From contig NZ_QJTK01000008.1 of assembly GCF_003217355.1 (NCBI RefSeq), positions 62,001 to 126,000 on the forward strand: a DNA stretch of 64,000 bases, read 5' to 3'. Shown one piece after another: positions 16,866-26,067 of this stretch. Position numbers and translations under genes: made by a program. Numbering within the stretch: the stretch's first letter is position 1; each line of letters starts with the position of its first letter. This stretch comes from Rhodobacter viridis. GTDB lineage: Bacteria; Pseudomonadota; Alphaproteobacteria; Rhodobacterales; Rhodobacteraceae. The notes beneath the pieces were generated by a model. That model saw only the letters and a list, made by a program, of their open reading frames with translations, did no database searches and was not told the DNA's origin.

Positions 16866-19369
16866 GGCTCGCGCTCTCCATCGCCCGGGCGGAATTGCGT
16901 AGCGGGATCAAGGGGTTTCGGATCTTTCTTCTATGCCTGATGCTCGGTGTCGCGGCCATTGCCGCCGTCGGTCTGGTGCGCGAGGCGATCCGGCAGGGCC
17001 TGTCCGATCAGGGCGCGGTGCTTCTGGGCGGGCAGGCGCAGCTCGAGTTCACCTATCGTCGCGCCACCGCGCCCGAGCGTGACTGGATCGTCGCGCGGGC
17101 GGCCAAGCTCTCGGAGGTGGTCGAGCTGCGCTCGATGGCGAGCACGGGCGATGGCACCGAGACCGCGCTGACGCAATTGAAGGGGGTTGATGCGAATTGG
17201 CCTTTGGTCGGGCAGGTCACGCTCGATCCGCCGGTGGGCGTGCAGGCGCTGGCGGGGCAGGGCGGGCTGCCGGGCGCGTTCCTTGACCCGGTGTTGGCTG
17301 ACCGACTGGCCTTGAAACCGGGCGACCGGTTCCGGCTCGGCGGGCAGGACTTCGTGCTGATGGCGCGGCTTGTGAGCGAGCCTGACGCGGGCAGCGCGGG
17401 CATGGCTTTCGGTGCGCGCTCGATCGTGGCACTTTCGGCGCTCGAGCGCACGCCGCTTCTTGACCCCGGTTCGCTTTACGAAACGCGATACCGCCTGACC
17501 CTGCCCGAGGGGCAAACCCTGCCCGTGCTCAAATCCGCGGCATTGCAGCGGTTCGAGGGCGCGGGGATGCGCTGGAAGGATGAACGCAAGGCCTCGCCCT
17601 CGATCGAGCGGTTCACCGATCAGCTCGGATCTTTCCTGGTGCTGGTGGGGCTCGCGGGGCTCGCGGTGGGGGGCGTCGGCATTTTTGCGACGGTGCAGGC
17701 CTGGATCGCGCGCAAGGCCGCGACGATCGCGACGCTGCGCGCGCTTGGCGCCTCGGGAGCGACGATCCGCGGCGCGTTCCTGATCCAGCTCGCGGCGCTG
17801 ACGACGCTGGGCGTTACGGCGGGGCTTCTCCTCGCCTCGGCGCTGGTTCTGGCCGCGCAAGGCCCGATTGCCGCCGCGATGCCGGTGCCGGTCGAGGTCA
17901 CCCTCTCTGCTCGCCCGCTGATCGAGGCTGCCGTTTACGGCGCGCTGACGGCCGCGATCTTCGCGCTTTGGCCGCTCGCGCAGCTGTCCGAGTTGCGCGC
18001 TGCCACCCTGTACCGCGAGGCGCAGGGGCCGCGCCGCGGTCTGCCCGGCTGGCGGATGCTCGCGGTGATCGGTGGGCTGACGGCGGCGCTTCTGGGCGCG
18101 GCGGTGGCCTTTTCGGGTCTGCCCGCGCTGACGCTTGGCACTTTGGGCGGTGTGGTGGGGGCGCTCGTCCTGCTTGCCTTGGCGGCGGCGGGCATCCGGC
18201 GTCTTGCGTGCCGCATCGGGCCGCGCACGGCCCGGTTCCCGGCGCTGCATGCGGCGCTGGCCGCGATCGGCGCCGCGCGCTCCGAGGCGACGGCAGTCAT
18301 TCTGGCGCTGGGGCTTGGGCTTTCGGTGCTGGCGGCTGTCGGTCAGGTCGAAAGCGGGCTGCGCGGGGCGATTGCGAAAGACCTGCCGAAGCTGGCCCCG
18401 GCCTTCTTCCTGATGGACATTCCCCCGCCCGAACGCGACGCGCTGGTCGCCCGGATGCACGATTTTGCGGGCGTTTCCCGCGTCGATACCGTGCCGATGC
18501 TGCGCGGCGTCCTGACGAAGATCAACGGGCAAGACGCGCGCAAGGTCGCGGGCGATCATTGGGTCGTGCGCGGCGATCGCGGCGTCACCTTTGCCGAGAG
18601 CCCGCGCGAAAAGCTGACCGCCGGGCAGTGGTGGCCAAAGGATTATGCCGGGCCGCCGTTGGTCTCGGTTTCTGCCAAGGAGGGGGCGGAACTGGGGCTG
18701 AAGCTTGGCGACAAGCTCACCGTCAACATCCTTGGCCGCGATATCGAAGCGGACATCGCCTCGTTCCGCGATGTGGATTTCTCGACGATGGGGATCGGCT
18801 TCGTGCTGACCTTTTCGCCCAATGCGCTGGCGGGGGCACCCCATACCGAACTGGCGACGATCTACGCGCCGCCAACCGACGAGGCGCCGATCCTGCGCGC
18901 GCTGGCGCATGATTTCCCGACCGTGACCGCCGTTCCCGTGCGCGAGGCGATGGGGCGGGTGAGCGATGCGCTGGCCTCGATCGCGCAGGCGGTGGCGCTG
19001 GCGGCCTCGGTCACGCTGGTGACGGGCTTCACCGTGCTTCTGGGCGCGGCCGCCGCGGGCGAAGAAGCCCGCGCGCGCGAGGCGGCGCTTCTGAAAACCC
19101 TTGGCGCCACGCGGGGGATGATCCTGCGCTCCTTCGCGCTGCGGGCGGCGCTTCTGGGCGCGGCCTCGGGTGCGATTGCGGTGGGCGTGGGGGCGCTTGC
19201 CGGTTGGGCGGTGCTGCGCTTCGTGATGGAGGCCAGCTTCCGCTTCGACCCGCTCTCGGCCGCGCTGATCGTTGCGGGCGGCATGGCGGCGGTTCTGGCG
19301 GCAGGCACGCTTTTCGCGCTTCGCCCGCTGTCCCTGCGCCCCGCGCGCGTGCTGCGGGCGCTTGAATGA
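16862..19369 (+). CDS. ybbP: FtsX-like ABC permease (YbbP type)
   Basis: An 835-residue inner-membrane protein with two FtsX modules. One N-terminal helix leads to a large periplasmic region, then about three helices near residues 255-370, two central helices (about 395-440), a second periplasmic region, and three terminal helices. Paralogous sequences GLAVGGVGIFATVQAWIARK and LLGAAAAGEEARAREAALLK mark both modules. YbbP works with YbbA and TesA-like esterase, probably extracting hydrophobic molecules. Its start overlaps the ybbA stop by four bases. Confidence 0.9.
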   Translation: MRLALSIARAELRSGIKGFRIFLLCLMLGVAAIAAVGLVREAIRQGLSDQGAVLLGGQAQLEFTYRRATAPERDWIVARAAKLSEVVELRSMASTGDGTETALTQLKGVDANWPLVGQVTLDPPVGVQALAGQGGLPGAFLDPVLADRLALKPGDRFRLGGQDFVLMARLVSEPDAGSAGMAFGARSIVALSALERTPLLDPGSLYETRYRLTLPEGQTLPVLKSAALQRFEGAGMRWKDERKASPSIERFTDQLGSFLVLVGLAGLAVGGVGIFATVQAWIARKAATIATLRALGASGATIRGAFLIQLAALTTLGVTAGLLLASALVLAAQGPIAAAMPVPVEVTLSARPLIEAAVYGALTAAIFALWPLAQLSELRAATLYREAQGPRRGLPGWRMLAVIGGLTAALLGAAVAFSGLPALTLGTLGGVVGALVLLALAAAGIRRLACRIGPRTARFPALHAALAAIGAARSEATAVILALGLGLSVLAAVGQVESGLRGAIAKDLPKLAPAFFLMDIPPPERDALVARMHDFAGVSRVDTVPMLRGVLTKINGQDARKVAGDHWVVRGDRGVTFAESPREKLTAGQWWPKDYAGPPLVSVSAKEGAELGLKLGDKLTVNILGRDIEADIASFRDVDFSTMGIGFVLTFSPNALAGAPHTELATIYAPPTDEAPILRALAHDFPTVTAVPVREAMGRVSDALASIAQAVALAASVTLVTGFTVLLGAAAAGEEARAREAALLKTLGATRGMILRSFALRAALLGAASGAIAVGVGALAGWAVLRFVMEASFRFDPLSAALIVAGGMAAVLAAGTLFALRPLSLRPARVLRALE

Positions 19370-19375
19370 AAGGAA

Positions 19376-19405
19376 AACCCCGCCGGGATCAGCGGCGAGG
19401 TTTTT
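19376..19405. terminator. Terminator between the ybbP-like and lytic transglycosylase genes
   Basis: The stem AACCCCGCCG/CGGCGAGGTT has one mismatch and a 7-nt loop, followed by a T run at 19401-19405. It lies between convergent genes and can serve the plus strand best. Confidence 0.75.
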
Positions 19406-19423
19406 CAATCTGAGGATCGAAGA

Positions 19424-19894
19424 TCAGGCGGTCAGGCCAGCTTCGTCCAGAATGCCGCGGCGCTTGGCTTCGTAGTAATAGCCCTTCGAATACCACGACA
19501 CCGCGCGGCTTTCGCTGCCATCGGCGCACATCCAGGCGCCGCGCAGATATTTCACGCCGTATTTCAGGTTCGTATCCGCATCGAGCAGATCCGAGGGGGC
19601 GCCCGCAAAGCCCATCGTGCTTGCGGTGCGCGGATCGATCTGCATCAGACCGTAATAGCTGCGGTTGCGCGCCCGCGGATTGTAGCCGCTTTCGCGCTGA
19701 ACGATGCGGTGCACAAGGCTGCGCGGCACCTCGTAGTGATCAGCCCAATGGTTGATCTTCGCCCGCATCTCGGGGCTTTCGCCCGGTTTCAGAAGCCCTT
19801 CGGGCGGGTTCTTCGAGGATTGACGGCCTGCACCGCAGGCAGACAGCGCCAAAGTGGCACCCAGGCTCAGAAGCAGGGATCGGCGGGACAGCAT
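19424..19894 (-). CDS. Lytic transglycosylase, SLT-domain lipoprotein
   Basis: A 156-residue protein. The signal MLSRRSLLLSLGATLALSAC ends in a lipobox (LSAC, Cys20). The SLT catalytic domain is recognisable by the Glu in QRESGYNPRARN, YYGLMQIDPRTA and the C-terminal AVSWYSKGYYY. It cleaves the glycan strand to give 1,6-anhydromuramyl ends, at the outer membrane or periplasmic face. It is short for the family, being nearly only the catalytic domain. Confidence 0.88.
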   Translation of the reverse strand: MLSRRSLLLSLGATLALSACGAGRQSSKNPPEGLLKPGESPEMRAKINHWADHYEVPRSLVHRIVQRESGYNPRARNRSYYGLMQIDPRTASTMGFAGAPSDLLDADTNLKYGVKYLRGAWMCADGSESRAVSWYSKGYYYEAKRRGILDEAGLTA

Positions 19895-20004
19895 GTGGCC
19901 TCCAGTCGCTCACGGATTCATTTCAGCCCTGATACCGGGGCGTGATCCCTGCGGCAAAGGAATTTTCCACGCCGCGGCGACAATGGGCGGAGCCTTGCCG
20001 ATGC

Positions 20005-22425
<2,421 letters not shown>

Positions 22426-22483
22426 GGCGCTCTCCCTTTGCCCTTCAGTTGCGCCGCCGCGCGGCAAGGTCAAGCGCTGAAAT

Positions 22484-22522
22484 ATTCGAGAACTTGAATT
22501 TGATGCGTGGCGATGCTATCTG
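22484..22522 (+). promoter_or_regulatory. sigma70 promoter with SqrR/BigR-type operator upstream of the DUF2892 gene
   Basis: ATTCGAGAACTTGAAT (22484-22499) matches the ATTC-N8-GAAT operator of the SqrR/BigR ArsR-type persulfide-sensing repressors. It overlaps a promoter formed by TTGAAT (22494-22499), a 17-bp spacer and TATCTG (22517-22522), which points to the gene at 22554. The expected transcript start is near 22530. The site is also about 60 bp before copA. Confidence 0.65.
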
Positions 22523-22553
22523 TGGGGAAATCCACCGCAACCGGAGTTCCCCG

Positions 22554-22763
22554 ATGACCCTCGACCGTGCCGTTCTTGTCTTTGCCGGGATCATGGTTCT
22601 GCTCAGCGTCGTGCTGACCTGGACCGTGTCGGTCTATTTCCTGTGGTTCACCGTTTTCATCGGCGTGAACCTGATTCAGTCGGCCTTCACCGGCTTCTGC
22701 CCCGCCGCCATCGTGCTTGGCAAACTCGGCTTTCCGGCCGGCTGCGCCTTCGAGGCGAAATAA
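22554..22763 (+). CDS. Small DUF2892 (YgaP-type) inner-membrane protein
   Basis: A 69-residue protein with two hydrophobic helices, AVLVFAGIMVLLSVVLTW and FLWFTVFIGVNLIQSAF, and the signature GFCPAA followed by LGKLGF. This is the DUF2892 family, found alone or fused to rhodanese domains as in YgaP, and often near persulfide-handling genes. ATG 22554 has CCGGAG upstream. The adjoining SqrR-type site suggests induction by sulfide; function otherwise unknown. Confidence 0.82.
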   Translation: MTLDRAVLVFAGIMVLLSVVLTWTVSVYFLWFTVFIGVNLIQSAFTGFCPAAIVLGKLGFPAGCAFEAK

Positions 22764-22781
22764 CCCCAAGGCCCGCCGCTC

Positions 22782-22860
22782 GGCTTTTTCTTGGATCAAA
22801 TACGCCGGGGGTGCGGGGGCGGAGCCCCCGCCCGGGTCGCCTCGGCCAAAGCCGAGGCGA
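22782..22860. repeat. Intergenic element with two hairpins after the DUF2892 gene and hisH
   Basis: CGGCTTTTTCTTGGATCAAA followed by TACGCC (22782-22806) is a right half of the ATACGCC family. It is followed by hairpin GCGGGGGC-GGA-GCCCCCGC (22813-22831, 8-bp arms) and a perfect 10-bp stem TCGCCTCGGC/GCCGAGGCGA (22837-22860). It lies between convergent genes and probably ends both transcripts. Confidence 0.7.
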
Positions 22861-22866
22861 AATCTC

Positions 22867-23508
22867 TCACGGCTTCCAGCTCAGAAAATTCGAGATGATG
22901 CGCAGCCCGGTGCGCTGCGATTTTTCCGGGTGGAACTGCGTGCCCACGATGTTGTCGCGCCCGACGATCGCGGTGATCGCGCCCGCGTAATCCGCATGCG
23001 CCAGCCGGTGCGCGGGGTTTTCCACGACGAAATGATAGGAATGCACGAAATAGGCGTGATCGCCGGTCGCGATGCCGTCGAGCACCGGATGGGCGTGATC
23101 CAGCACCAGATCGTTCCAGCCCATATGCGGCACCTTCAGCGTGGCATCGGTCGGCGCGATCCGCACCACCTCGCCGCCGATCCAGCCGAACCCGGGTGTG
23201 GGCTCGAATTCCAGCCCGCGCGTCGCCAGCATCTGCATGCCGATGCAGATCCCCATGAAGGGCACGGCGCGGCGGGTCACCGCCTCGTCCACCGCCTCGA
23301 AAAGCCCGGTGTGGCGAATGAGCGCCGCGCGGCAGGACGGAAACGCCCCGTCGCCCGGCAGCACGATCCGGTCGGCGCGCGCCACCACATCGGGTTCCGA
23401 GGTGACGACAACCGTGCCATGGCCCGCCTCGCGCGCCATCCGTTCGAAGGCCTTCTGCGCGGAATGCAGGTTGCCGCTGTCGTAATCGACCAGAACCGTC
23501 AGGCTCAT
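22867..23508 (-). CDS. hisH: Imidazole glycerol phosphate synthase subunit HisH
   Basis: A 213-residue class I glutamine amidotransferase that supplies ammonia to HisF in histidine and AICAR formation. The nucleophile lies in GICIGMQML, and the catalytic His/Glu pair is in TQFHPEKSQ. The N-terminus VDYDSGNLHSAQKAFER is typical. Its start overlaps the hisB stop by one base (TGATG). hisF is not in the window. Confidence 0.96.
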   Translation of the reverse strand: MSLTVLVDYDSGNLHSAQKAFERMAREAGHGTVVVTSEPDVVARADRIVLPGDGAFPSCRAALIRHTGLFEAVDEAVTRRAVPFMGICIGMQMLATRGLEFEPTPGFGWIGGEVVRIAPTDATLKVPHMGWNDLVLDHAHPVLDGIATGDHAYFVHSYHFVVENPAHRLAHADYAGAITAIVGRDNIVGTQFHPEKSQRTGLRIISNFLSWKP

Positions 23509-24095
23509 CAAAGCGCCCCTTTCGTCGAGGGCAGGGCGGTGCCCATGCGCGGATCGGTTTCGACGGCCATGCGCAGCGCGCGGGCAACGGCCTTGAAGGC
23601 GGCCTCTGCGATGTGGTGGCTGTTCACCCCATGCACGCGGTCGACATGCAGCGTGATCCCGCCATGCGTCGACAGCGCCTGAAAGAACTCGCGCACCAGT
23701 TCCGTGTCGAAGGTGCCGATCTTCTGCGTCGGCAGATCGCAGTTCCAAACAAGGAACGGCCGCGCCGACAGATCGAGCGCGCAGGCCACCTGCGCATCGT
23801 CCATCGCCAGAACGAAGTGCCCGTAGCGGCGGATGCCGCGCTTGTCGCCAAGCGCCGCGGTCAGCGCTTGGCCAAGCGCAATGCCCGTATCCTCGACCGT
23901 GTGGTGATCGTCGATATGCAGATCGCCCGTCGCCGAGATCGTCAGGTCGATCAGCGAATGCCGCGACAACTGGTCGAGCATGTGATCGAAGAAGCCCACG
24001 CCGGTGTGATTTTGATACACCCCGGTGCCGTCAAGGTTCACCGTCACCGAGATGTCGGTCTCGGCGGTCTTGCGCGTGATCGTGGCTGTCCGCAT
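23508..24095 (-). CDS. hisB: Imidazoleglycerol-phosphate dehydratase HisB
   Basis: A 195-residue monofunctional dehydratase (sixth step of histidine synthesis). The manganese-binding repeats [28 protein letters not shown] and the later HGGITLHV and [12 protein letters not shown] are all present. The C-terminal fusion with a phosphatase seen in enterobacteria is absent, as expected here. The translationally coupled hisH follows. Confidence 0.97.
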   Translation of the reverse strand: MRTATITRKTAETDISVTVNLDGTGVYQNHTGVGFFDHMLDQLSRHSLIDLTISATGDLHIDDHHTVEDTGIALGQALTAALGDKRGIRRYGHFVLAMDDAQVACALDLSARPFLVWNCDLPTQKIGTFDTELVREFFQALSTHGGITLHVDRVHGVNSHHIAEAAFKAVARALRMAVETDPRMGTALPSTKGAL

Positions 24096-24164
24096 CGGCT
24101 GCTCCTGCTGGTTTCAGGGCCTTATAGGGCGGGCGGGCGCGGATGTTAAGCAGGAAGCGGAAAA

Positions 24165-24198
24165 GACGAAACCCTCCCCGAGGGGAGGGTTTTTCGTC
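24165..24198 (-). terminator. Terminator of the tRNA-Gly pair
   Basis: On the minus strand, directly after the CCA of the second-transcribed tRNA, a stem CCCTCCCC/GGGGAGGG is flanked by GACGAAAAA and TTTCGTC and followed by TTTT. It closes the two-tRNA transcript before hisB. Confidence 0.8.
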
Positions 24199-24273
24199 TG
24201 GAGCGGGCGATGAGATTCGAACTCACGACCCTAACCTTGGCAAGGTTATGCTCTACCCCTGAGCTACGCCCGC
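24199..24273 (-). tRNA. tRNA-Gly(GCC), copy 1
   Basis: Read on the minus strand, it starts GCGGGCGTAGCTCAGGGGTA, has the anticodon stem-loop CCTTGCCAAGG with anticodon GCC, the T arm GTTCGAATC, the acceptor end CGCCCGC, the discriminator T and an encoded CCA (75 nt). All four arms pair. It is identical to the copy at 24349-24423. Confidence 0.97.
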
Positions 24274-24285
24274 ATCCTTGGCGAT

Positions 24286-24339
24286 GGCCTTGCGGCCGAT
24301 GGTCTTCGGTCTTGCGACCTGGAGTGTGGTCTTGCGACC
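24286..24339. repeat. Three small hairpins in the tRNA spacer
   Basis: GGCCTTGCGGCC (24286-24297), GGTCTTGCGACC (24308-24319) and GGTCTTGCGACC (24328-24339) share a 4-bp stem and TTGC loop and are spaced by about 20 nt in the 75-nt gap between the tRNA genes. Confidence 0.6.
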
Positions 24340-24348
24340 GGTTCCGAT

Positions 24349-24423
24349 TGGAGCGGGCGATGAGATTCGAACTCACGACCCTAACCTTGGCAAGGTTATG
24401 CTCTACCCCTGAGCTACGCCCGC
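24349..24423 (-). tRNA. tRNA-Gly(GCC), copy 2
   Basis: Base-for-base identical to the tRNA at 24199-24273, with anticodon GCC and encoded CCA. It is transcribed first of the pair on the minus strand. Two copies suit the heavy use of GGC glycine codons in this GC-rich genome. Confidence 0.97.
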
Positions 24424-24507
24424 GCTGCCTTTCGGTGAGGGGGGATTTATGAAATCGCGCCGGGGGCTGCAAGAGGAAAATGCACGGGCGGACGAAAAAC
24501 TGATGCC

Positions 24508-24533
24508 GGAACCGAAAGCGCCCTTGCGACGTT
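24508..24533 (+). promoter_or_regulatory. EcfG-type (general stress) promoter-like sequence before the csbD-like gene
   Basis: GGAAC (24508-24512), 17 bases, then CGTT (24530-24533): the consensus of alphaproteobacterial EcfG sigma factors. It lies 55 bp before the ATG of a CsbD-family stress gene. Whether this organism has an EcfG sigma factor cannot be seen here. Confidence 0.45.
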
Positions 24534-24587
24534 GGAAAGTCGGGTGCGGCGAAAGGGCCGCGCGCGTCGAACCAGGAGGAGTCTGCC

Positions 24588-24785
24588 ATGAATACGGACA
24601 TCATCGAAGGCAAGTGGAAAGAGATCAAGGGTGCGGTGCGTGCCAAATGGGGCGATCTGACCGATGACGAGGTCGAACAGGTCGCGGGCGAGCGCGAGCG
24701 TCTGGAAGGGCTCGTGCAGCAGAAATACGGCCGCACGAAGGAGGCGGCGCAGAAGGAAGTCGATGATTTCCTGTCGAAACTCTGA
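24588..24785 (+). CDS. CsbD-family stress-response protein
   Basis: A 65-residue soluble, highly charged helical protein: IEGKWKEIKGAVRAKWGDLT at the N-terminus, then ERERLEGLVQQKYGRTKEAA. This is the CsbD fold found in general stress regulons; the molecular role is unknown. A strong AGGAGGA site precedes the ATG. It is monocistronic with a hairpin just downstream. Confidence 0.92.
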   Translation: MNTDIIEGKWKEIKGAVRAKWGDLTDDEVEQVAGERERLEGLVQQKYGRTKEAAQKEVDDFLSKL

Positions 24786-24806
24786 CCCGGGACTGCCGAA
24801 CCGGAG

Positions 24807-24830
24807 CCGGGGGCCATGGGCCCCCGGTTT
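24807..24830 (+). terminator. Terminator of the csbD-like gene
   Basis: A perfect 9-bp stem CCGGGGGCC/GGCCCCCGG with an ATG loop is followed by TTT. It lies 22 bp after the stop. Confidence 0.75.
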
Positions 24831-24846
24831 CGGTCCGGCCGGGGGA

Positions 24847-24908
24847 GGGGGGCGCTGCCCCCCGTCCCTGCGGGACTCCCCCCGGGATATTTGAGGCAAG
24901 GTAAAGGG
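24847..24908. repeat. Dispersed palindromic intergenic element (GATATTTG type)
   Basis: Hairpin GGGGGGC-GCT-GCCCCCC (24847-24863 region) is followed by CCCCCCGGGATATTTGAGGC and AAGGTAAAGGG. It has the same organisation as the element at 8407-8466. Confidence 0.7.
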
Positions 24909-24987
24909 CATCGCGGCGTTGGTGTGACCGTGCCGCCAAGGCCGCGCGCAGAGCCCCTGTGCCGCAGTCCGCGATCAGGGTCTCGGC

Positions 24988-26067
24988 TTGCCGCGCCGGT
25001 GCGATGATTTCGCATCCTTTTCGCCGAGAGATTGCCATGCCCTGTTTGCGCCTGCCGCCGTTCTGTCCGGCTGTAGCCTTGCCGCGTCGATGGCGATGGC
25101 CGAGCGAGCCAATGTGACCCTCAGGGCTGCGGATTCCATCGGCGGCGCGACAGCGCGTCAGATCGGCTCCTCCACAATCGAGATGACGCTGACGATCCGC
25201 AATCCGACAGCGGAGCAGATCTGCATCTCCCCCGGCATCATCGACATGATGCGTCCGGTGACCAACGACGGTGAACATCACGTCATCTCCGGTGACGAGG
25301 GGCCGCGGGATTTCGCGTCCTCTGCCGCGGTCGTCGAGATGGTGCTCCGCGAGCGGCGGTCCCCCTTGGAGCATCAGCTTGCAGCCCGGTTCGCGGACCG
25401 CCCACTTGATCCTGCGCTGCAATTCAATCCGGGCGAGAGCTATGTTTTTACCCAGAGAATGACCTTCGGGCACTATGCGCTTTACCATGACGAGCGCGCC
25501 GACGGGGGGCTTTCCGCTGCGCCGAAAGGCTCCTATCTGCTTGTGATCGACAGAGTGCAGGTCTTCCGGTGCGACCGGATCACGCCCGGCTTGCGCAAAG
25601 GGCTGAAGGAGAGCTGGATCAAGGGTGGGCTCATGGTCGGACAACCCGCAATGTCGGAAACCAATCCGGATGGCGCTTGTTGGGTCTTCGAAGATGTCGT
25701 GATCGGCGCGCCGTTCCAGCTCGACATTGCGCCTCCGAAGTATCGTTTCTCCCAGGTGTTTCTGGACGTTCCCCAGCAAGGGCGGAAGGGGGGCAAGCCC
25801 CCCCTCCAGATCATTCCAGCTCGATCAGCAGATCTTTCGCGTCGATCTGCGCGCCCGGAGCCACATGCAGCGCCTTCACCGTCGCTTCGCGGTCGGCATG
25901 CAGGCCGGTTTCCATCTTCATCGCCTCGATCGTCAGCATCAGATCGCCCGGACGGACCTTCTGGCCGACCGTCACCGCCACCGCCGCGATCGAGCCCGGC
26001 ATCGGCGCGCCGATATGGCCCGCATTCGCCGGATCGGCCTTGGGCTTCGCCTTCGTCGCGGCCTTGA
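24988..26067 (+). CDS. Putative secreted/lipoprotein-like protein of unknown function, abnormal ends
   Basis: The open frame has 359 codons. Residues about 16-270 look like a real protein: a hydrophobic stretch HALFAPAAVLSGCSLAAS with an LSGC lipobox, then a soluble domain. No family is recognised. Both ends are odd. The frame begins at TTG with no normal leader, while ATG 25037 with a good GAGAG site is one frame away and would give MP-LFAPAAVLSGC after one added base. At the 3' end the stop is missing and the frame runs 257 bp antisense into pyc as Arg/Pro/Ser-rich sequence. It may be a degenerate gene; by eye it is less GC-rich than its neighbours. Confidence 0.5.
   Translation: MPRRCDDFASFSPRDCHALFAPAAVLSGCSLAASMAMAERANVTLRAADSIGGATARQIGSSTIEMTLTIRNPTAEQICISPGIIDMMRPVTNDGEHHVISGDEGPRDFASSAAVVEMVLRERRSPLEHQLAARFADRPLDPALQFNPGESYVFTQRMTFGHYALYHDERADGGLSAAPKGSYLLVIDRVQVFRCDRITPGLRKGLKESWIKGGLMVGQPAMSETNPDGACWVFEDVVIGAPFQLDIAPPKYRFSQVFLDVPQQGRKGGKPPLQIIPARSADLSRRSARPEPHAAPSPSLRGRHAGRFPSSSPRSSASDRPDGPSGRPSPPPPRSSPASARRYGPHSPDRPWASPSSRP
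25788..25804 (-). terminator. GC hairpin after pyc
   Basis: GGGGGGC-AA-GCCCCCC lies 7 bp beyond the pyc stop on the minus strand. There is no clear T run, so it is a weak or factor-assisted terminator. It falls inside the frame of the unknown plus-strand gene. Confidence 0.5.

Noticed and set aside
16931-19408. An 825-codon minus-strand frame opposite the ybbP-like gene
   Set aside because: Shadow frame with extreme Arg/His content and no recognisable motif.
24274-24348. Possible mini CRISPR-like array from three similar 12-mers
   Set aside because: The units are short hairpins with 8-10 nt between them; no repeat/spacer structure or cas genes.
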